A DNA stretch of 43,965 bases from Lysobacterales bacterium (GTDB lineage: Bacteria > Pseudomonadota > Gammaproteobacteria > Xanthomonadales > SZUA-38), in the NCBI GenBank assembly GCA_030065125.1, contig JASJDM010000068.1, positions 1 through 43,965 of the forward strand. Direction: 5' to 3'. Numbering within the stretch: the first letter of the stretch is position 1; each line of letters begins with the position of its first letter. Below the pieces are notes generated by a model. It was not told the DNA's origin, did no database searches, and was given only the letters and a program-made list of their open reading frames with translations. Both the position numbers and the translations under genes were made by a program. This document shows, piece by piece, positions 26,021-34,836 of this stretch.

Positions 26021-27409
26021 TCAGATCCGCCCGAACAGGCACCTGGACGTGTATACGTGGGACGCCTGATCCCGGCCCGGATCTTCGAATAAAAACGTGG
26101 CAGACCCTATCACCTGGTCTGTTCCGTCCAGCACCAGGGTGAAGTTGTGATGGCCGGTGGGATGCATGGTGGAAGCATAGCTCACAGTCGATTCGGTGGA
26201 ATTGTCCTTGTACTCCGACACCAGTTTCAGCCCGCCCTCGTCTTCTTGGATTTTGATTTTTGCGGGATTGGCGTAGGTGCCAATATAACGGCGGGCATCG
26301 ATGTCGAACCCCTCGTCACCTCCCGGGGCGGCAGACGGGGATGGCATCTCCAGCCGACACCCGGTCAGCGACTCAATCACCTCGAGTCCGACACTGACGA
26401 ACAGCTGCTCCCCACCCATGGCACTGTTGGCCTGCAGCGACATGGCGAAATCCTGCTGCGGCGCCAGCATGACAAAAGCGTTTTGGCCTATGGTCCTGCC
26501 CGCGGCTATGGTCAGCCGGTCTTCACCCAGCGGCATAGCCGCCCATCCCAGCAGCAGTTCGCTGTCGTCCGGAGGCACGGTTCGTGACGGCGTGCGCATC
26601 ATTCTGACCGTGTCTGCATCCAGATATCGCCTGCCGTCAGCCGCAACGCCGTCGCCGAGATGCATGCTGGCGAAGGCCAGCAGTCCCTCGGCGGTCAGGG
26701 AAACTGACGAACCTGCCGGGCTCATGGACCTGGGCAGGCGCAGTTTGTCGTCCACTTTGAAGGCACCGGATTCCGGGTCCCAGTGATGGCCCAGGGCGTG
26801 TTCCGGCCCCAGCGCGTTGACGTCATAGAAGGAGTACTGCGATATTCCCAGCGGTTCCAGCAGGCGCGCTGCCAGTACATCGTCGAAGGGCTCGCCGGTC
26901 ACCGCTTCGATCACCCGGCCCGCGATGCAGTACGACGTGGAGTTGTAGCCACGCATGGATCCCGGCGGATGTATCAGGCGAAGGCCACTGCAGGCGTCAA
27001 CATATTGCCTGAGGGCATCAGCGCTGTCCCCGAAGTCTTCAAAGAACTGTCCCTCGATCCCGCAGGAGTAGTCCAGCAGTGTCCGGATTGTCATCTCGTC
27101 CGGTACGTGCTCACCCGAGATTCTCAGATCAGGCAGGTATCGGCTCACCGGCGCCTCCAGGTCGACCTCTCCACTTTCGGACAGTTTGCACAACAGGGTT
27201 GCCGTGAACACCTTGGTTATGGAGCCAATCTGGAACAGCGTCTCGTCGGAGACCTCCACCCCTGACGGGACGTCAGCAAATCCAGCAGCGACCGAGCTGC
27301 GAAAGTTGCCCTGCTGCACCGCGATTGCGGCACCTGGGATATGAAACCGGTCCAGCGCGTCACTCAGCGTTCCGGTGTTGAGAACGGTATTCAGATCAGT
27401 TTCGGCCAT
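26021..27409 (-). CDS. Beta-lactamase-fold serine hydrolase with drifted active site
   Basis: A 462-residue class C beta-lactamase/D-peptidase family protein. I start it at MAETDLNTV because the longer frame to 27472 would run through the operator repeats. The Ser-x-x-Lys motif is intact (S63-I-T-K66). The Tyr-x-Asn motif reads Y155-N-S157, and the third motif, HDG in the sister protein, is AAG here. A C-terminal lipocalin-like or PASTA-like beta domain (about 370-460) follows. No signal peptide. MlrB, which cuts linearised microcystin, belongs to this superfamily. The altered motifs suggest changed specificity or reduced activity. It heads a leftward operon with the esterase. Confidence 0.82.
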   Translation of the reverse strand: MAETDLNTVLNTGTLSDALDRFHIPGAAIAVQQGNFRSSVAAGFADVPSGVEVSDETLFQIGSITKVFTATLLCKLSESGEVDLEAPVSRYLPDLRISGEHVPDEMTIRTLLDYSCGIEGQFFEDFGDSADALRQYVDACSGLRLIHPPGSMRGYNSTSYCIAGRVIEAVTGEPFDDVLAARLLEPLGISQYSFYDVNALGPEHALGHHWDPESGAFKVDDKLRLPRSMSPAGSSVSLTAEGLLAFASMHLGDGVAADGRRYLDADTVRMMRTPSRTVPPDDSELLLGWAAMPLGEDRLTIAAGRTIGQNAFVMLAPQQDFAMSLQANSAMGGEQLFVSVGLEVIESLTGCRLEMPSPSAAPGGDEGFDIDARRYIGTYANPAKIKIQEDEGGLKLVSEYKDNSTESTVSYASTMHPTGHHNFTLVLDGTDQVIGSATFLFEDPGRDQASHVYTSRCLFGRI

Positions 27410-27463
27410 GTCGTTGGAGCCTCGTCTTGCAGTCAGTCTGACTGATTTTCGGGGACGCTTGCA

Positions 27464-27503
27464 TAAATTCAAATAAGAATTTAGTATTCATATACGAATA
27501 TTA
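27464..27503. promoter_or_regulatory. Pair of TTC-N6-GAA operators, left promoter region
   Basis: Site 1 is TAAATTC-AAATAA-GAATTTA (27464-27483), a perfect 7-bp inverted repeat. Site 2 is TATTC-ATATAC-GAATA (27485-27500), extending with one mismatch to 27482-27503. Their centres are 19 bp apart. They lie between the divergent serine hydrolase and M19 genes. The same motif pair with the same 19-bp spacing lies upstream of the XRE-cupin regulator and the M81 operon. This is most simply that regulator's operator. Confidence 0.75.
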
Positions 27504-27518
27504 TATTCAGAACAACCT

Positions 27519-28568
27519 ATGATGCCAGGGAAACATTCCATTGAAGATCGCGCCAGCCGGTTGATTGCCGACTGCCCCAACGTGTGGGATCTGACCATTC
27601 CCTGGGTTCAGATGTACTGGAGCATCGACCTGCTGAAGCGCTATCGCCGGGCGGGATACACCTACGCCAGCCTGACCATCCAGGACATGCCGGCAACGTT
27701 TGAGGGGGTGCGCAGGGACATCGGCGAGTTCCGGAAGCTTTGTATTCCCCACGCAGACTGGCTGTGTTTTGCCGAATCTGCCGGCGACATCGACGCCGCC
27801 CGCCGGGAAGGGAAGCTGGCGCTCGGCATCAACGTTCAGGATACCGAGCTGGTACACGACGATATTGGCCGCCTGGAGATCCTGCGAGACCTCGGGGTCC
27901 GGCACATGCTGCTGGCCTACCAGGTGAGAAACCGCGCGGCAGACGGTTGCGCTGAACCGGCCAATGGCGGCCTCAGCCTGTTCGGACGTCAGCTGGTCCG
28001 AAGGATGAACGAGGCAGGAATCATTGTCGACGGTTCCCATGTGGGCAAACGCTCTTCCCTGGACGCCATCGAACTTTCCCAGACGCCGGTCATATTTTCC
28101 CATTCAGGCATCAAGTCCGTATGCGACCACATCAGAAATATCGACGACGAGCAGATCCAGGCCTGCGCTGATGCCGGTGGTGTGATTGGCATCGTGGGCA
28201 TCGGCGCATTCCTGGGCGATCCCGATGCGTCTGCGGCCACTGTTTTTCGCCACCTGGACCACGTGGTCCAGCGGGTGGGACCCCAACACGCGGGCATCGG
28301 AACCGACTTCATCGACGACCTGGCCCCAGTGTGGAAATCCATCGAGGAGTCCGGTGGCGACGCATGGCATCCCCACGGCCCGCAGCGTTACGAGGGTGTG
28401 GCTTTCGCACCAGAACAACTCAAAGAACTGGTCCAGATCATGATTTCCAGCGGCTACGACGATGCGGCGATACACGGCATCCTCGGCGGCAATTTCAGAC
28501 GGGTGTACGACCTGGTACACGAATCCCCAACCCGGTCGAGCCAATCGGCGGGGAGCTATGGAGACTAG
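27519..28568 (+). CDS. M19 (renal/membrane dipeptidase) family protein, atypical metal site
   Basis: A 349-residue TIM-barrel protein of peptidase family M19. Classical members hydrolyse dipeptides, including ones with a D-residue. Retained residues are H174 (DGSHVG), H195 (FSHSG) and D263 (GIGTDF). The N-terminal metal HxD is absent (VWDLTIPW), and the usual bridging Glu is Q107 (INVQDTE). A subfamily with Q at this point exists, so this may be a different metal arrangement rather than a dead enzyme. No signal peptide is seen, unlike eukaryotic membrane dipeptidases. It is the first gene after the left operator pair; its end nearly touches the TonB receptor start. Confidence 0.82.
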   Translation: MMPGKHSIEDRASRLIADCPNVWDLTIPWVQMYWSIDLLKRYRRAGYTYASLTIQDMPATFEGVRRDIGEFRKLCIPHADWLCFAESAGDIDAARREGKLALGINVQDTELVHDDIGRLEILRDLGVRHMLLAYQVRNRAADGCAEPANGGLSLFGRQLVRRMNEAGIIVDGSHVGKRSSLDAIELSQTPVIFSHSGIKSVCDHIRNIDDEQIQACADAGGVIGIVGIGAFLGDPDASAATVFRHLDHVVQRVGPQHAGIGTDFIDDLAPVWKSIEESGGDAWHPHGPQRYEGVAFAPEQLKELVQIMISSGYDDAAIHGILGGNFRRVYDLVHESPTRSSQSAGSYGD

Positions 28569-28572
28569 GAGC

Positions 28573-30738
28573 ATGAAAAAATCACTATTGCGAATCGCAC
28601 CGTTAGCGCTGATGGTTGCGGGCCTTCCTGGTCTGACAGGACCGGTCGCTGCCCAACAGTCGGGGCAGCCCGAGGCCAGCAGCGAAGTCATCGAGGAGAT
28701 CATCGTGGTGGCTTCCCGTCGGGAAGAACGCGCCATTGACGTTCCTGTGTCATTGTCAGTCTTCGACGCGACGTCAGCGGTGCAGACCGGCATCACCGAC
28801 ATTAATGCCATGGCAGACTTCGTACCCAATCTGCAGGCCCAGGACGGTGGAGCCCCGGGCCTGGGTAACCTGGTCATCCGCGGCATTTACGTGGGCGGCG
28901 CCCCAACGGTCGGAACCTATATTGACGACGTACCCTACGGCGGCGTGGTTGGCAGCTTTGCAGCGTCCCTGGCGCTGGACGCTTCACTCTACGATCTGGA
29001 TCGAATCGAAGTGGTGCGGGGCCCACAGGGCACGCTCTACGGTGCCAGCTCCGTGGGCGGCGTGGTTCGCTACATCACCAGGCCACCCAGCCTGGAGGAG
29101 GTCGAGGGGTACATCTCGGCTGATTACGCCGATATCGACAATGGTGAATCGGCGACGCTGATACGTGGCCGGGTTTCGGTGCCACTGGCTGAGGACCGCT
29201 TTGCTGTGGCCGTCAGTGGCTACTCGGACAGCAACGACGGATTTATCGACAACGGTATCACCGGAGAAGCCGATATTGACAGCTTTGACTACTCCGGTGG
29301 CCGCCTGGCGGCCCGGTGGGCAGTCACCGACGACTTCGAGCTCAATGCCAACGTGTTTCAGCATGAGGCCGACTTTGACAGCGCCAGCTACGAGACCTTC
29401 GATCCCACCAGCGGCCAGCCGATTTTCGGCCGCTACACCACCGAATTTGCCGCTCCCAGGGAGCTGGAACTGGACATCTATTCACTGACGGCCGACGTCA
29501 ATCTGTCCTTCGGTACCTTTACCTCCGTGACCAGCGACCAGACCGGCGACATCGAAAACCTGTCCGACGTTACACCGGTGCTTGGCCCGCTGCTGCCTGG
29601 CTCGCAGATTTCGCTGAGTTCCGGCAGTGAAATTGACCGCTTCACCCAGGAGTTCAGACTGACCTCAAACAGTGAGGGCAGCGTGGAGTGGATCGTGGGA
29701 GCCTACTACACCAAGCAGGAAAGCGAAGAATTTCAGATCACCATCGAAGATCCGCCGGTGGTCAACCTGATCAATCTTCAGACCAGCCAGGAATACGAGG
29801 AACTGGCCCTGTTCGGCAATATGACCTACGCCTTCTCCGATGCGTGGGACGTGACCCTGGGCCTGCGGTACTCCGACAATGAAAACGCCATCCAGCAGAG
29901 CTTTACCGGCGCCCTTTCCAGCCCGCTGCTGGACAATCTGAACACCGTGACCGACGACAGCGTCACCACCTATCTGCTCAACACCCGCTACCGCTTCAGC
30001 GACTCGCTGAATTTTTACGGACGGGCAGCCAGCGGTTACCGTCCTGGAGGCGCCAACCTGGTGGTGGACATAGGTGGGCAGTTGTTCGGAACGCCCTCCT
30101 ATTCTCCGGATGACCTGTGGAGCTACGAGGCCGGCATCAAGGGGCGCCTGGCGGACGGCAGGCTGAGCTATGACGTTGGCGTATACGTGATCGACTGGTC
30201 CGATGCCCAGATCGGGTTTGTCAATCCGGTCACCGGCCTGGGCGAAACCGGGAACGCTGAAGGGGACGTGGACGCCAGCGGGCTCGAAGCCAGCCTCAGC
30301 GGCGAGCTGTTCCCGAACTTCCTGGTGACAGCCAGCCTGGCCATTGCCGACGCCGAGATCGAGGACGACGAGCCCAACCTGGGCGGACTGGCCGGCGAAT
30401 CGCTGCCGGGAAATCCCGAATCAACGGCTTCAATCGCCGCAGACTACCTGTTCACCCTGGGCTCGGCTGACGTCAGCGTCGGCGCAACCTGGCGCCACAC
30501 CGGTGACTACAACTCCAACTTCAGCCAGGCCGTCACCGGCAATTACAGCAATCCGTCCTATTCGCACTTTGATATTCGCGCGGGCGTGCGGTTTGACAAG
30601 GTGTCCATCAATCTTTACGGAACCAATATCACGGACAAGTTTGCCTACCAGACGGTCTTCCCCGTTGCCCCCGTGTTCGCCTATGGTGTACCGCTGCGGC
30701 CACGTACATACGGCATCAATCTACGCTACGACTTTTAG
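28573..30738 (+). CDS. TonB-dependent receptor of the peptide-catabolism island
   Basis: A 721-residue receptor of FecA/FhuA-like size. I chose the ATG at 28573 (GGAG 9 bases upstream) over 28558; it begins with a good signal peptide (MKKSLLRIAPLALMVAG, cleaved after VAAQ). The TonB box region is EEIIVVASRR (41-50). The plug carries DRIEVVRGPQGTLYGASSVGG, and the barrel ends in YGINLRYDF with the required C-terminal Phe. It would bring the island's substrate into the periplasm. It follows the M19 gene by 4 bases and is separated from the transporter by a strong hairpin. Confidence 0.93.
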   Translation: MKKSLLRIAPLALMVAGLPGLTGPVAAQQSGQPEASSEVIEEIIVVASRREERAIDVPVSLSVFDATSAVQTGITDINAMADFVPNLQAQDGGAPGLGNLVIRGIYVGGAPTVGTYIDDVPYGGVVGSFAASLALDASLYDLDRIEVVRGPQGTLYGASSVGGVVRYITRPPSLEEVEGYISADYADIDNGESATLIRGRVSVPLAEDRFAVAVSGYSDSNDGFIDNGITGEADIDSFDYSGGRLAARWAVTDDFELNANVFQHEADFDSASYETFDPTSGQPIFGRYTTEFAAPRELELDIYSLTADVNLSFGTFTSVTSDQTGDIENLSDVTPVLGPLLPGSQISLSSGSEIDRFTQEFRLTSNSEGSVEWIVGAYYTKQESEEFQITIEDPPVVNLINLQTSQEYEELALFGNMTYAFSDAWDVTLGLRYSDNENAIQQSFTGALSSPLLDNLNTVTDDSVTTYLLNTRYRFSDSLNFYGRAASGYRPGGANLVVDIGGQLFGTPSYSPDDLWSYEAGIKGRLADGRLSYDVGVYVIDWSDAQIGFVNPVTGLGETGNAEGDVDASGLEASLSGELFPNFLVTASLAIADAEIEDDEPNLGGLAGESLPGNPESTASIAADYLFTLGSADVSVGATWRHTGDYNSNFSQAVTGNYSNPSYSHFDIRAGVRFDKVSINLYGTNITDKFAYQTVFPVAPVFAYGVPLRPRTYGINLRYDF

Positions 30739-30753
30739 TCAGACCTGACCCAC

Positions 30754-30776
30754 CCGGAGCCGCGACGCGGCTCCGG
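30754..30776 (+). terminator. Strong stem-loop between receptor and transporter
   Basis: CCGGAGCCGC (30754-30763) pairs perfectly with GCGGCTCCGG (30767-30776) around a 3-base GAC loop. Only two T residues follow, so it may be a partial terminator or an mRNA-stabilising stem that sets receptor expression above the downstream genes. Confidence 0.55.
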
Positions 30777-30802
30777 CCTTATCTCGATACCGGGGAACAT
30801 CC

Positions 30803-32155
30803 ATGTCGGTCCACATCAAGACCCATCAGCTGATCCTGTTCGCCCTGCCCGCCCTGGTCTCGGCGGCCATGCACAACCCGGTGGTTGCCGGCATCATTCC
30901 GTCGCTTTACGCCACCGAGTTCGGTCTCGATCTGGCGGTCATTGGCTCGGTGATGCTGGCGGCGCGGATTTTTGACGCGGTGACAGACCCGGTCATCGGC
31001 CTGCTGTCTGACAAGACAGAGTCGAGGTTTGGCCGGCGCAAACCCTGGGTCGCTGCCGGAGCGGTCCTCACCGTCATCACCATCTGGTTCCTGTTTCGCC
31101 CCGGGGAAACCGTCACCATTTCCTATTACCTGACCTTGTCCATTCTGCTGTACCTGGCCTGGACCATCATGGAAATACCCTACGTGGCCTGGATGCTGGA
31201 GATGTCCCGGGACACGAAAGAGAGAACCCGGATCAATGCCTTTCGCAGCGGCGCCCTGCTGGTAGGCGGCATCCTGTTCTACCTGTTTCCAAAGCTGGTA
31301 CCCGGTTCCGATGGCAGCATGAATTTCCAGGTGCTGGGAGTGCTGGCCATATTCATCGCCATCAGCGTACCCCTGTTTACCGTCCTGGCGGTCAAGTACG
31401 TGCCCGAGGGTGAAGTGTTCGAGGGCGAGGCTGCGCCGAAAATCACTGAGCTTTGGCAGTCCATCAAGTCAAACCGGCCGTTCCTGGCGTTCCTGGCCAT
31501 GTATGCCTTCATCGGCCTGGCCAGTGGCGTCGGCAATGTGGTTGCCTTCATGTACATCGACACCTACCTGGACATCGGCACCCGCTTCACGGAGCTGTTC
31601 CTGCCCGCTGTGATCCTGGGCCCGCTCACCCTGCCGTTGTGGACCTGGGTACTGAACCGCTATGGCAAGTACCGGGTCTCGGCGTTGGCTTTCACCATCT
31701 ACATGCTGCTGATGCCCATGCCCTGGTTTGTCTCGCCGGGAGAATCGGCCTTCCTGCCCATGCTGTTGCTGTATGCCGCGAGCAGTCTGTTCATGCCCCT
31801 GCTGATGGTGTCCATGCCGGCCATCCTCGGCGACATCATTGACTACGACGAGCTTCAGACCGGCAAGAACCGAGCGGGCCAGTACAGTGCTTTTCTCACC
31901 CTGATTGCCAAGGCCACCACGGCTATTGGCGGACCCCTGGCGCTGATCGCCATCGGCGTCTTCGGCTACCAGCCCGGTGCGGTTGAAAATACCGAGACGG
32001 CCATTTTTGGTCTGCGCGTGGTGTACAACCTCGTGCCGCCCCTGCTGGTCCTGCCGGGAATCCTGCTGCTTTGGTACTTCCCAATCAACGACAAGAGCCA
32101 GGTGGAGATCAAGAACCAGCTCGAGGCCCGCGCCGCCGTTGTGACTCCGGCATGA
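30803..32155 (+). CDS. GPH-type (MelB-like) MFS transporter
   Basis: A 450-residue inner-membrane transporter with about 12 helices. The signature DAVTDPVIGLLSDKTESRFGRRKPW (about 51-75) is that of glycoside-pentoside-hexuronide cation symporters. IIDYDELQTGKNRAGQYS is the matching motif in the second half. GPH members usually carry sugars, but placement among peptidases suggests a peptide or amino-acid derivative here. In the microcystin mlr set the inner-membrane step is also an MFS protein, MlrD, though of another subfamily. Its stop overlaps the next start (ATGA), so the two are translationally coupled. Confidence 0.88.
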   Translation: MSVHIKTHQLILFALPALVSAAMHNPVVAGIIPSLYATEFGLDLAVIGSVMLAARIFDAVTDPVIGLLSDKTESRFGRRKPWVAAGAVLTVITIWFLFRPGETVTISYYLTLSILLYLAWTIMEIPYVAWMLEMSRDTKERTRINAFRSGALLVGGILFYLFPKLVPGSDGSMNFQVLGVLAIFIAISVPLFTVLAVKYVPEGEVFEGEAAPKITELWQSIKSNRPFLAFLAMYAFIGLASGVGNVVAFMYIDTYLDIGTRFTELFLPAVILGPLTLPLWTWVLNRYGKYRVSALAFTIYMLLMPMPWFVSPGESAFLPMLLLYAASSLFMPLLMVSMPAILGDIIDYDELQTGKNRAGQYSAFLTLIAKATTAIGGPLALIAIGVFGYQPGAVENTETAIFGLRVVYNLVPPLLVLPGILLLWYFPINDKSQVEIKNQLEARAAVVTPA

Positions 32156-33513
32156 GCGGCGCGGACCGGCAAAAACTCCTCGACGACGCTGCCCGGCGCC
32201 ACGGTGTGCCGGGGGGCGTGCTGGCTATCCTGGACCAGGGCAAGCTGTCGGTGGTGACCACCGGCGTCCTCAGTGTCGATACCGGCGAGGCCGTCCGGCC
32301 GGATTCGCTGTTCCAGATCGGCTCCATCACCAAGGTCCTCACGGCAACGCTGTTGATGACCCAGGTGGATCGCGGCCGGGTGGAGCTGGATTCGCCAATC
32401 CGGACCTACCTGCCCGATTTCCGGACCGCTGACATCGAGGCGGTCAAAGCCATCACCGTGCGCCAGCTCCTGTGCCACACCAGCGGACTGGACGGCGACT
32501 TTTTCACCGACACCGGCAATGGTCCGGGACGGTTGTTGCGGTTCCTGGACCGCTGCGCGCTGCTGCCCCAGCTGTTCGACCCCGGGACCGATTTTTCATA
32601 CTCCAACGTGGCCTACAACGTGGCGGGCCGTATTGTCGAAACGGTCACCGGCATGGACTTCGACACGGCCTTGAAGCGGCTGCTGTTTGAACCGCTGGGA
32701 TTGAAACAGTCCGTGGTGGACCCCTATGACATGCCGGGTCGGTCACTGGCTGCCGGCCATGTGCCGGATCCCGACAGTTCCGGTGGATCGAAGCAGCTGG
32801 AAACGCTGTTCACCCTGGCGGTTTCGTCCAGCCCAGCCGGCGCTACCACCATGATGTCCGCAGCTGACCTGGTGGCGTTTGCGCAGATGCACCTGACCGC
32901 CGGCCAGAACGCCGCCGCCGAGGCAGTTCTCTCCCCGACAGCGGTTGCCGCCATGCAGGACGAGCAGGTTCGCATTCCGGTGCCATCCAGGGGCCTGGAT
33001 GCCTGGGGGCTGGGCTGGTTTTTCCAGGACGTGGACGGCTGCGCACTGATCGGACACGACGGGGCGACGGTGGGGCAGAATGCCTACCTGAGAGTCGATC
33101 GGAAGTCCGGCAGCGTCGGTGTGCTGTTCGCCAACGGCGGATCAGCCAACGACTTCTTCCTGGATGTGTTCCGGGAGAGTTACGACCCCCTGGTGGGATG
33201 CCCTTCACCACAGGCTCCGCCAGTGGCAGCGTCATCTCCCGACGACCTGGGCCCCTATGCGGGCGTCTATCGCAACATCGTTGGCGACACCCGGGTGGAG
33301 GTCAAGGACGGTACCCTGGTGAAGTCATCGGCCATCAATTTCGACGACACCGTGATTGAGCAGCCCGAGGTCACCATGGATTACATCGGCGATGACAGCT
33401 TCAGCTGGCGGCTGCCGAACCAGGTTTTCCCGGGCACCACCAGTTTCCGCATGGAATCGGGCAAGGCACAAAGCCTGTTTTCCGGCCTGCGCTGGCACCA
33501 CCGCGTCGAATAG
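32152..33513 (+). CDS. Beta-lactamase-fold serine hydrolase, intact active site (MlrB-like class)
   Basis: A 453-residue class C beta-lactamase/D-peptidase family protein. All three motifs are present: S58-I-T-K61, Y150-S-N152, and HDG in IGHDGATVGQNAY. An N-terminal catalytic domain (to about 355) is followed by a beta-barrel-like C-terminal domain. There is no signal peptide, so it should act in the cytoplasm on imported material. It is a clear paralogue of the protein at 26021-27409 (shared LFQIGSITKV and GQNA segments). Known relatives cut peptides at or near D-residues, D-amino esters or linearised microcystin. Its ATG overlaps the transporter stop. Confidence 0.87.
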   Translation: MSGADRQKLLDDAARRHGVPGGVLAILDQGKLSVVTTGVLSVDTGEAVRPDSLFQIGSITKVLTATLLMTQVDRGRVELDSPIRTYLPDFRTADIEAVKAITVRQLLCHTSGLDGDFFTDTGNGPGRLLRFLDRCALLPQLFDPGTDFSYSNVAYNVAGRIVETVTGMDFDTALKRLLFEPLGLKQSVVDPYDMPGRSLAAGHVPDPDSSGGSKQLETLFTLAVSSSPAGATTMMSAADLVAFAQMHLTAGQNAAAEAVLSPTAVAAMQDEQVRIPVPSRGLDAWGLGWFFQDVDGCALIGHDGATVGQNAYLRVDRKSGSVGVLFANGGSANDFFLDVFRESYDPLVGCPSPQAPPVAASSPDDLGPYAGVYRNIVGDTRVEVKDGTLVKSSAINFDDTVIEQPEVTMDYIGDDSFSWRLPNQVFPGTTSFRMESGKAQSLFSGLRWHHRVE

Positions 33514-33521
33514 GCTCAGCC

Positions 33522-34649
33522 ATGTCCACCGCCGACGGCCTGTCGCAGCGCATACAGCGTTACCACTGTTTCCCCGAGTCCCTGGAGGAAGGGCGCCTCT
33601 GGTTTGAGCAACTGGTGACCGAAAACGGGGGGGTCATTGACGCTGCCACCCTGCCCTCCGCTACCGGGCCCGATGACGAGCCCCTGTGCACCCAGGTGGC
33701 CTGGTTCGGCCGGTCCTCGGCGCCCCGGGTGTTCCTGAGCATCGCCGGCACCCACGGCCAGGAGTATTTCTGCGGCGCCGCCGGGCAACTCGGCTGGATC
33801 ACCTCCGGAGGGCCGCAATCCCTGGAAGAGGACACCGCGGTCTGCATGGTCCACGCCCATAACCCATACGGCGCGGCCTGGCTGAGTCGCGGCAATGAGA
33901 ATTTCGTAGACCTGAACCGCAACTACATGGATTTCTCCGAGCCGGTTCGACCCAATCGGCTTTATCCCGAGCTGTTCGATCTGTTGTTTACCCGGGAGAT
34001 GAACGAGCACGTGCTGGACGACGTCATGGCCGGCTTCTACCAGTTCCTGGAGGACAACGACGATTTTGAAGTCCTGACGGCCATGGGCGGAGGACAGGAC
34101 ACCCACGCCAGCGGGACTATTTACTGCGGGAGACGGCAGGAATGGTCCACCCGGAACCTGAAAGCGATCATCACAAGCTACCTGGACCAGGCAGAACAGG
34201 TGGCCGTGATCGACTGGCACACCGGGTTGGGTGAACCGGCAGTGGCCGCCGCGCTGGAGCGCCCTGCCCCGGGGAGCCGAGAGCTTCAGTGGGCGCAGCG
34301 ATACTGGAAGGTGGACGACCACTCCCCTGAACTCGAAGGGTCGGAGATTCCAGACTATGTCGGCCAGGTGTGGGCCGGCACCACGGCGGATATTCGAGCC
34401 CTGGGTGCCGCAGCCATCGGCACCGTGGTCGAGATCGGAACCGTCGGCAATCAGTCGGTGCTGGCTGGCCTGCTGATTGACCGCTGGCTGCGGTTCGAGT
34501 GTGATGATCCGATGAGTCCAAAGGCGGTCCAGTTGCGTACCCGGATGGTCGAGCGCCTCAACCCGTCTCGACCGGAGTGGCGCAAAGCTGCCCTGGCCGC
34601 CATGTCCGAGGTGTACCAGCAGACCATTGCCGGTCTGAAAGACCTGTAG
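33522..34649 (+). CDS. M14-type DUF2817 zinc carboxypeptidase-like protein
   Basis: A 375-residue metallohydrolase of the M14/aspartoacylase-like clan. Zinc ligands fit H78 and E81 (GTHGQEYFCG) and H233 (VIDWHTGLG). The catalytic Glu fits E304 (TVVEIGT). VDLNRNYMDF (about 129-138) holds the substrate-binding Asn-Arg. No signal peptide. DUF2817 members are uncharacterised, but the clan cleaves C-terminal residues or deacylates amino acids. Since the DgcN-DgcA route makes N-acetylglutamate, a deacylase role is one option and carboxypeptidase another. Its stop codon overlaps the left end of the MITE-like element. Confidence 0.8.
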   Translation: MSTADGLSQRIQRYHCFPESLEEGRLWFEQLVTENGGVIDAATLPSATGPDDEPLCTQVAWFGRSSAPRVFLSIAGTHGQEYFCGAAGQLGWITSGGPQSLEEDTAVCMVHAHNPYGAAWLSRGNENFVDLNRNYMDFSEPVRPNRLYPELFDLLFTREMNEHVLDDVMAGFYQFLEDNDDFEVLTAMGGGQDTHASGTIYCGRRQEWSTRNLKAIITSYLDQAEQVAVIDWHTGLGEPAVAAALERPAPGSRELQWAQRYWKVDDHSPELEGSEIPDYVGQVWAGTTADIRALGAAAIGTVVEIGTVGNQSVLAGLLIDRWLRFECDDPMSPKAVQLRTRMVERLNPSRPEWRKAALAAMSEVYQQTIAGLKDL

Positions 34650-34828
34650 CCTGCATTATTCATGAACTCGCGACTGAAAGCTCTGTCTGGTGTTCAAAAT
34701 CATCGCTTTAGACTTGAGTTGGGCGGTATGGGAAAGAAACAGAGTGTCGCTGCCGGATCGTCGCCCCCCGTGGCGGCGCAACGCACCACGATGACCGGCG
34801 ATTCCGGCGTTGATGAATAATGCAGGCT
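34648..34828. mobile_element. 181-bp MITE-like element with 16-bp terminal inverted repeats
   Basis: AGCCTGCATTATTCAT (34648-34663) has its perfect complement at 34813-34828. The ends pair exactly over 16 bases and then match weakly for about 12 more. The inside has no credible coding frame. I see no clear target-site duplication. The left end overlaps the stop codon of the M14 gene, and the right end provides an alternative ATG for the next gene. It looks like a non-autonomous relic of an insertion sequence whose family I cannot name. Confidence 0.6.
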
Positions 34829-34836
34829 GGAGCCTG

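Noticed and set aside
34648..34828. Complete insertion sequence
   Set aside because: The 181 bp hold no transposase and no target duplication is visible, so only a MITE-like call is supported.
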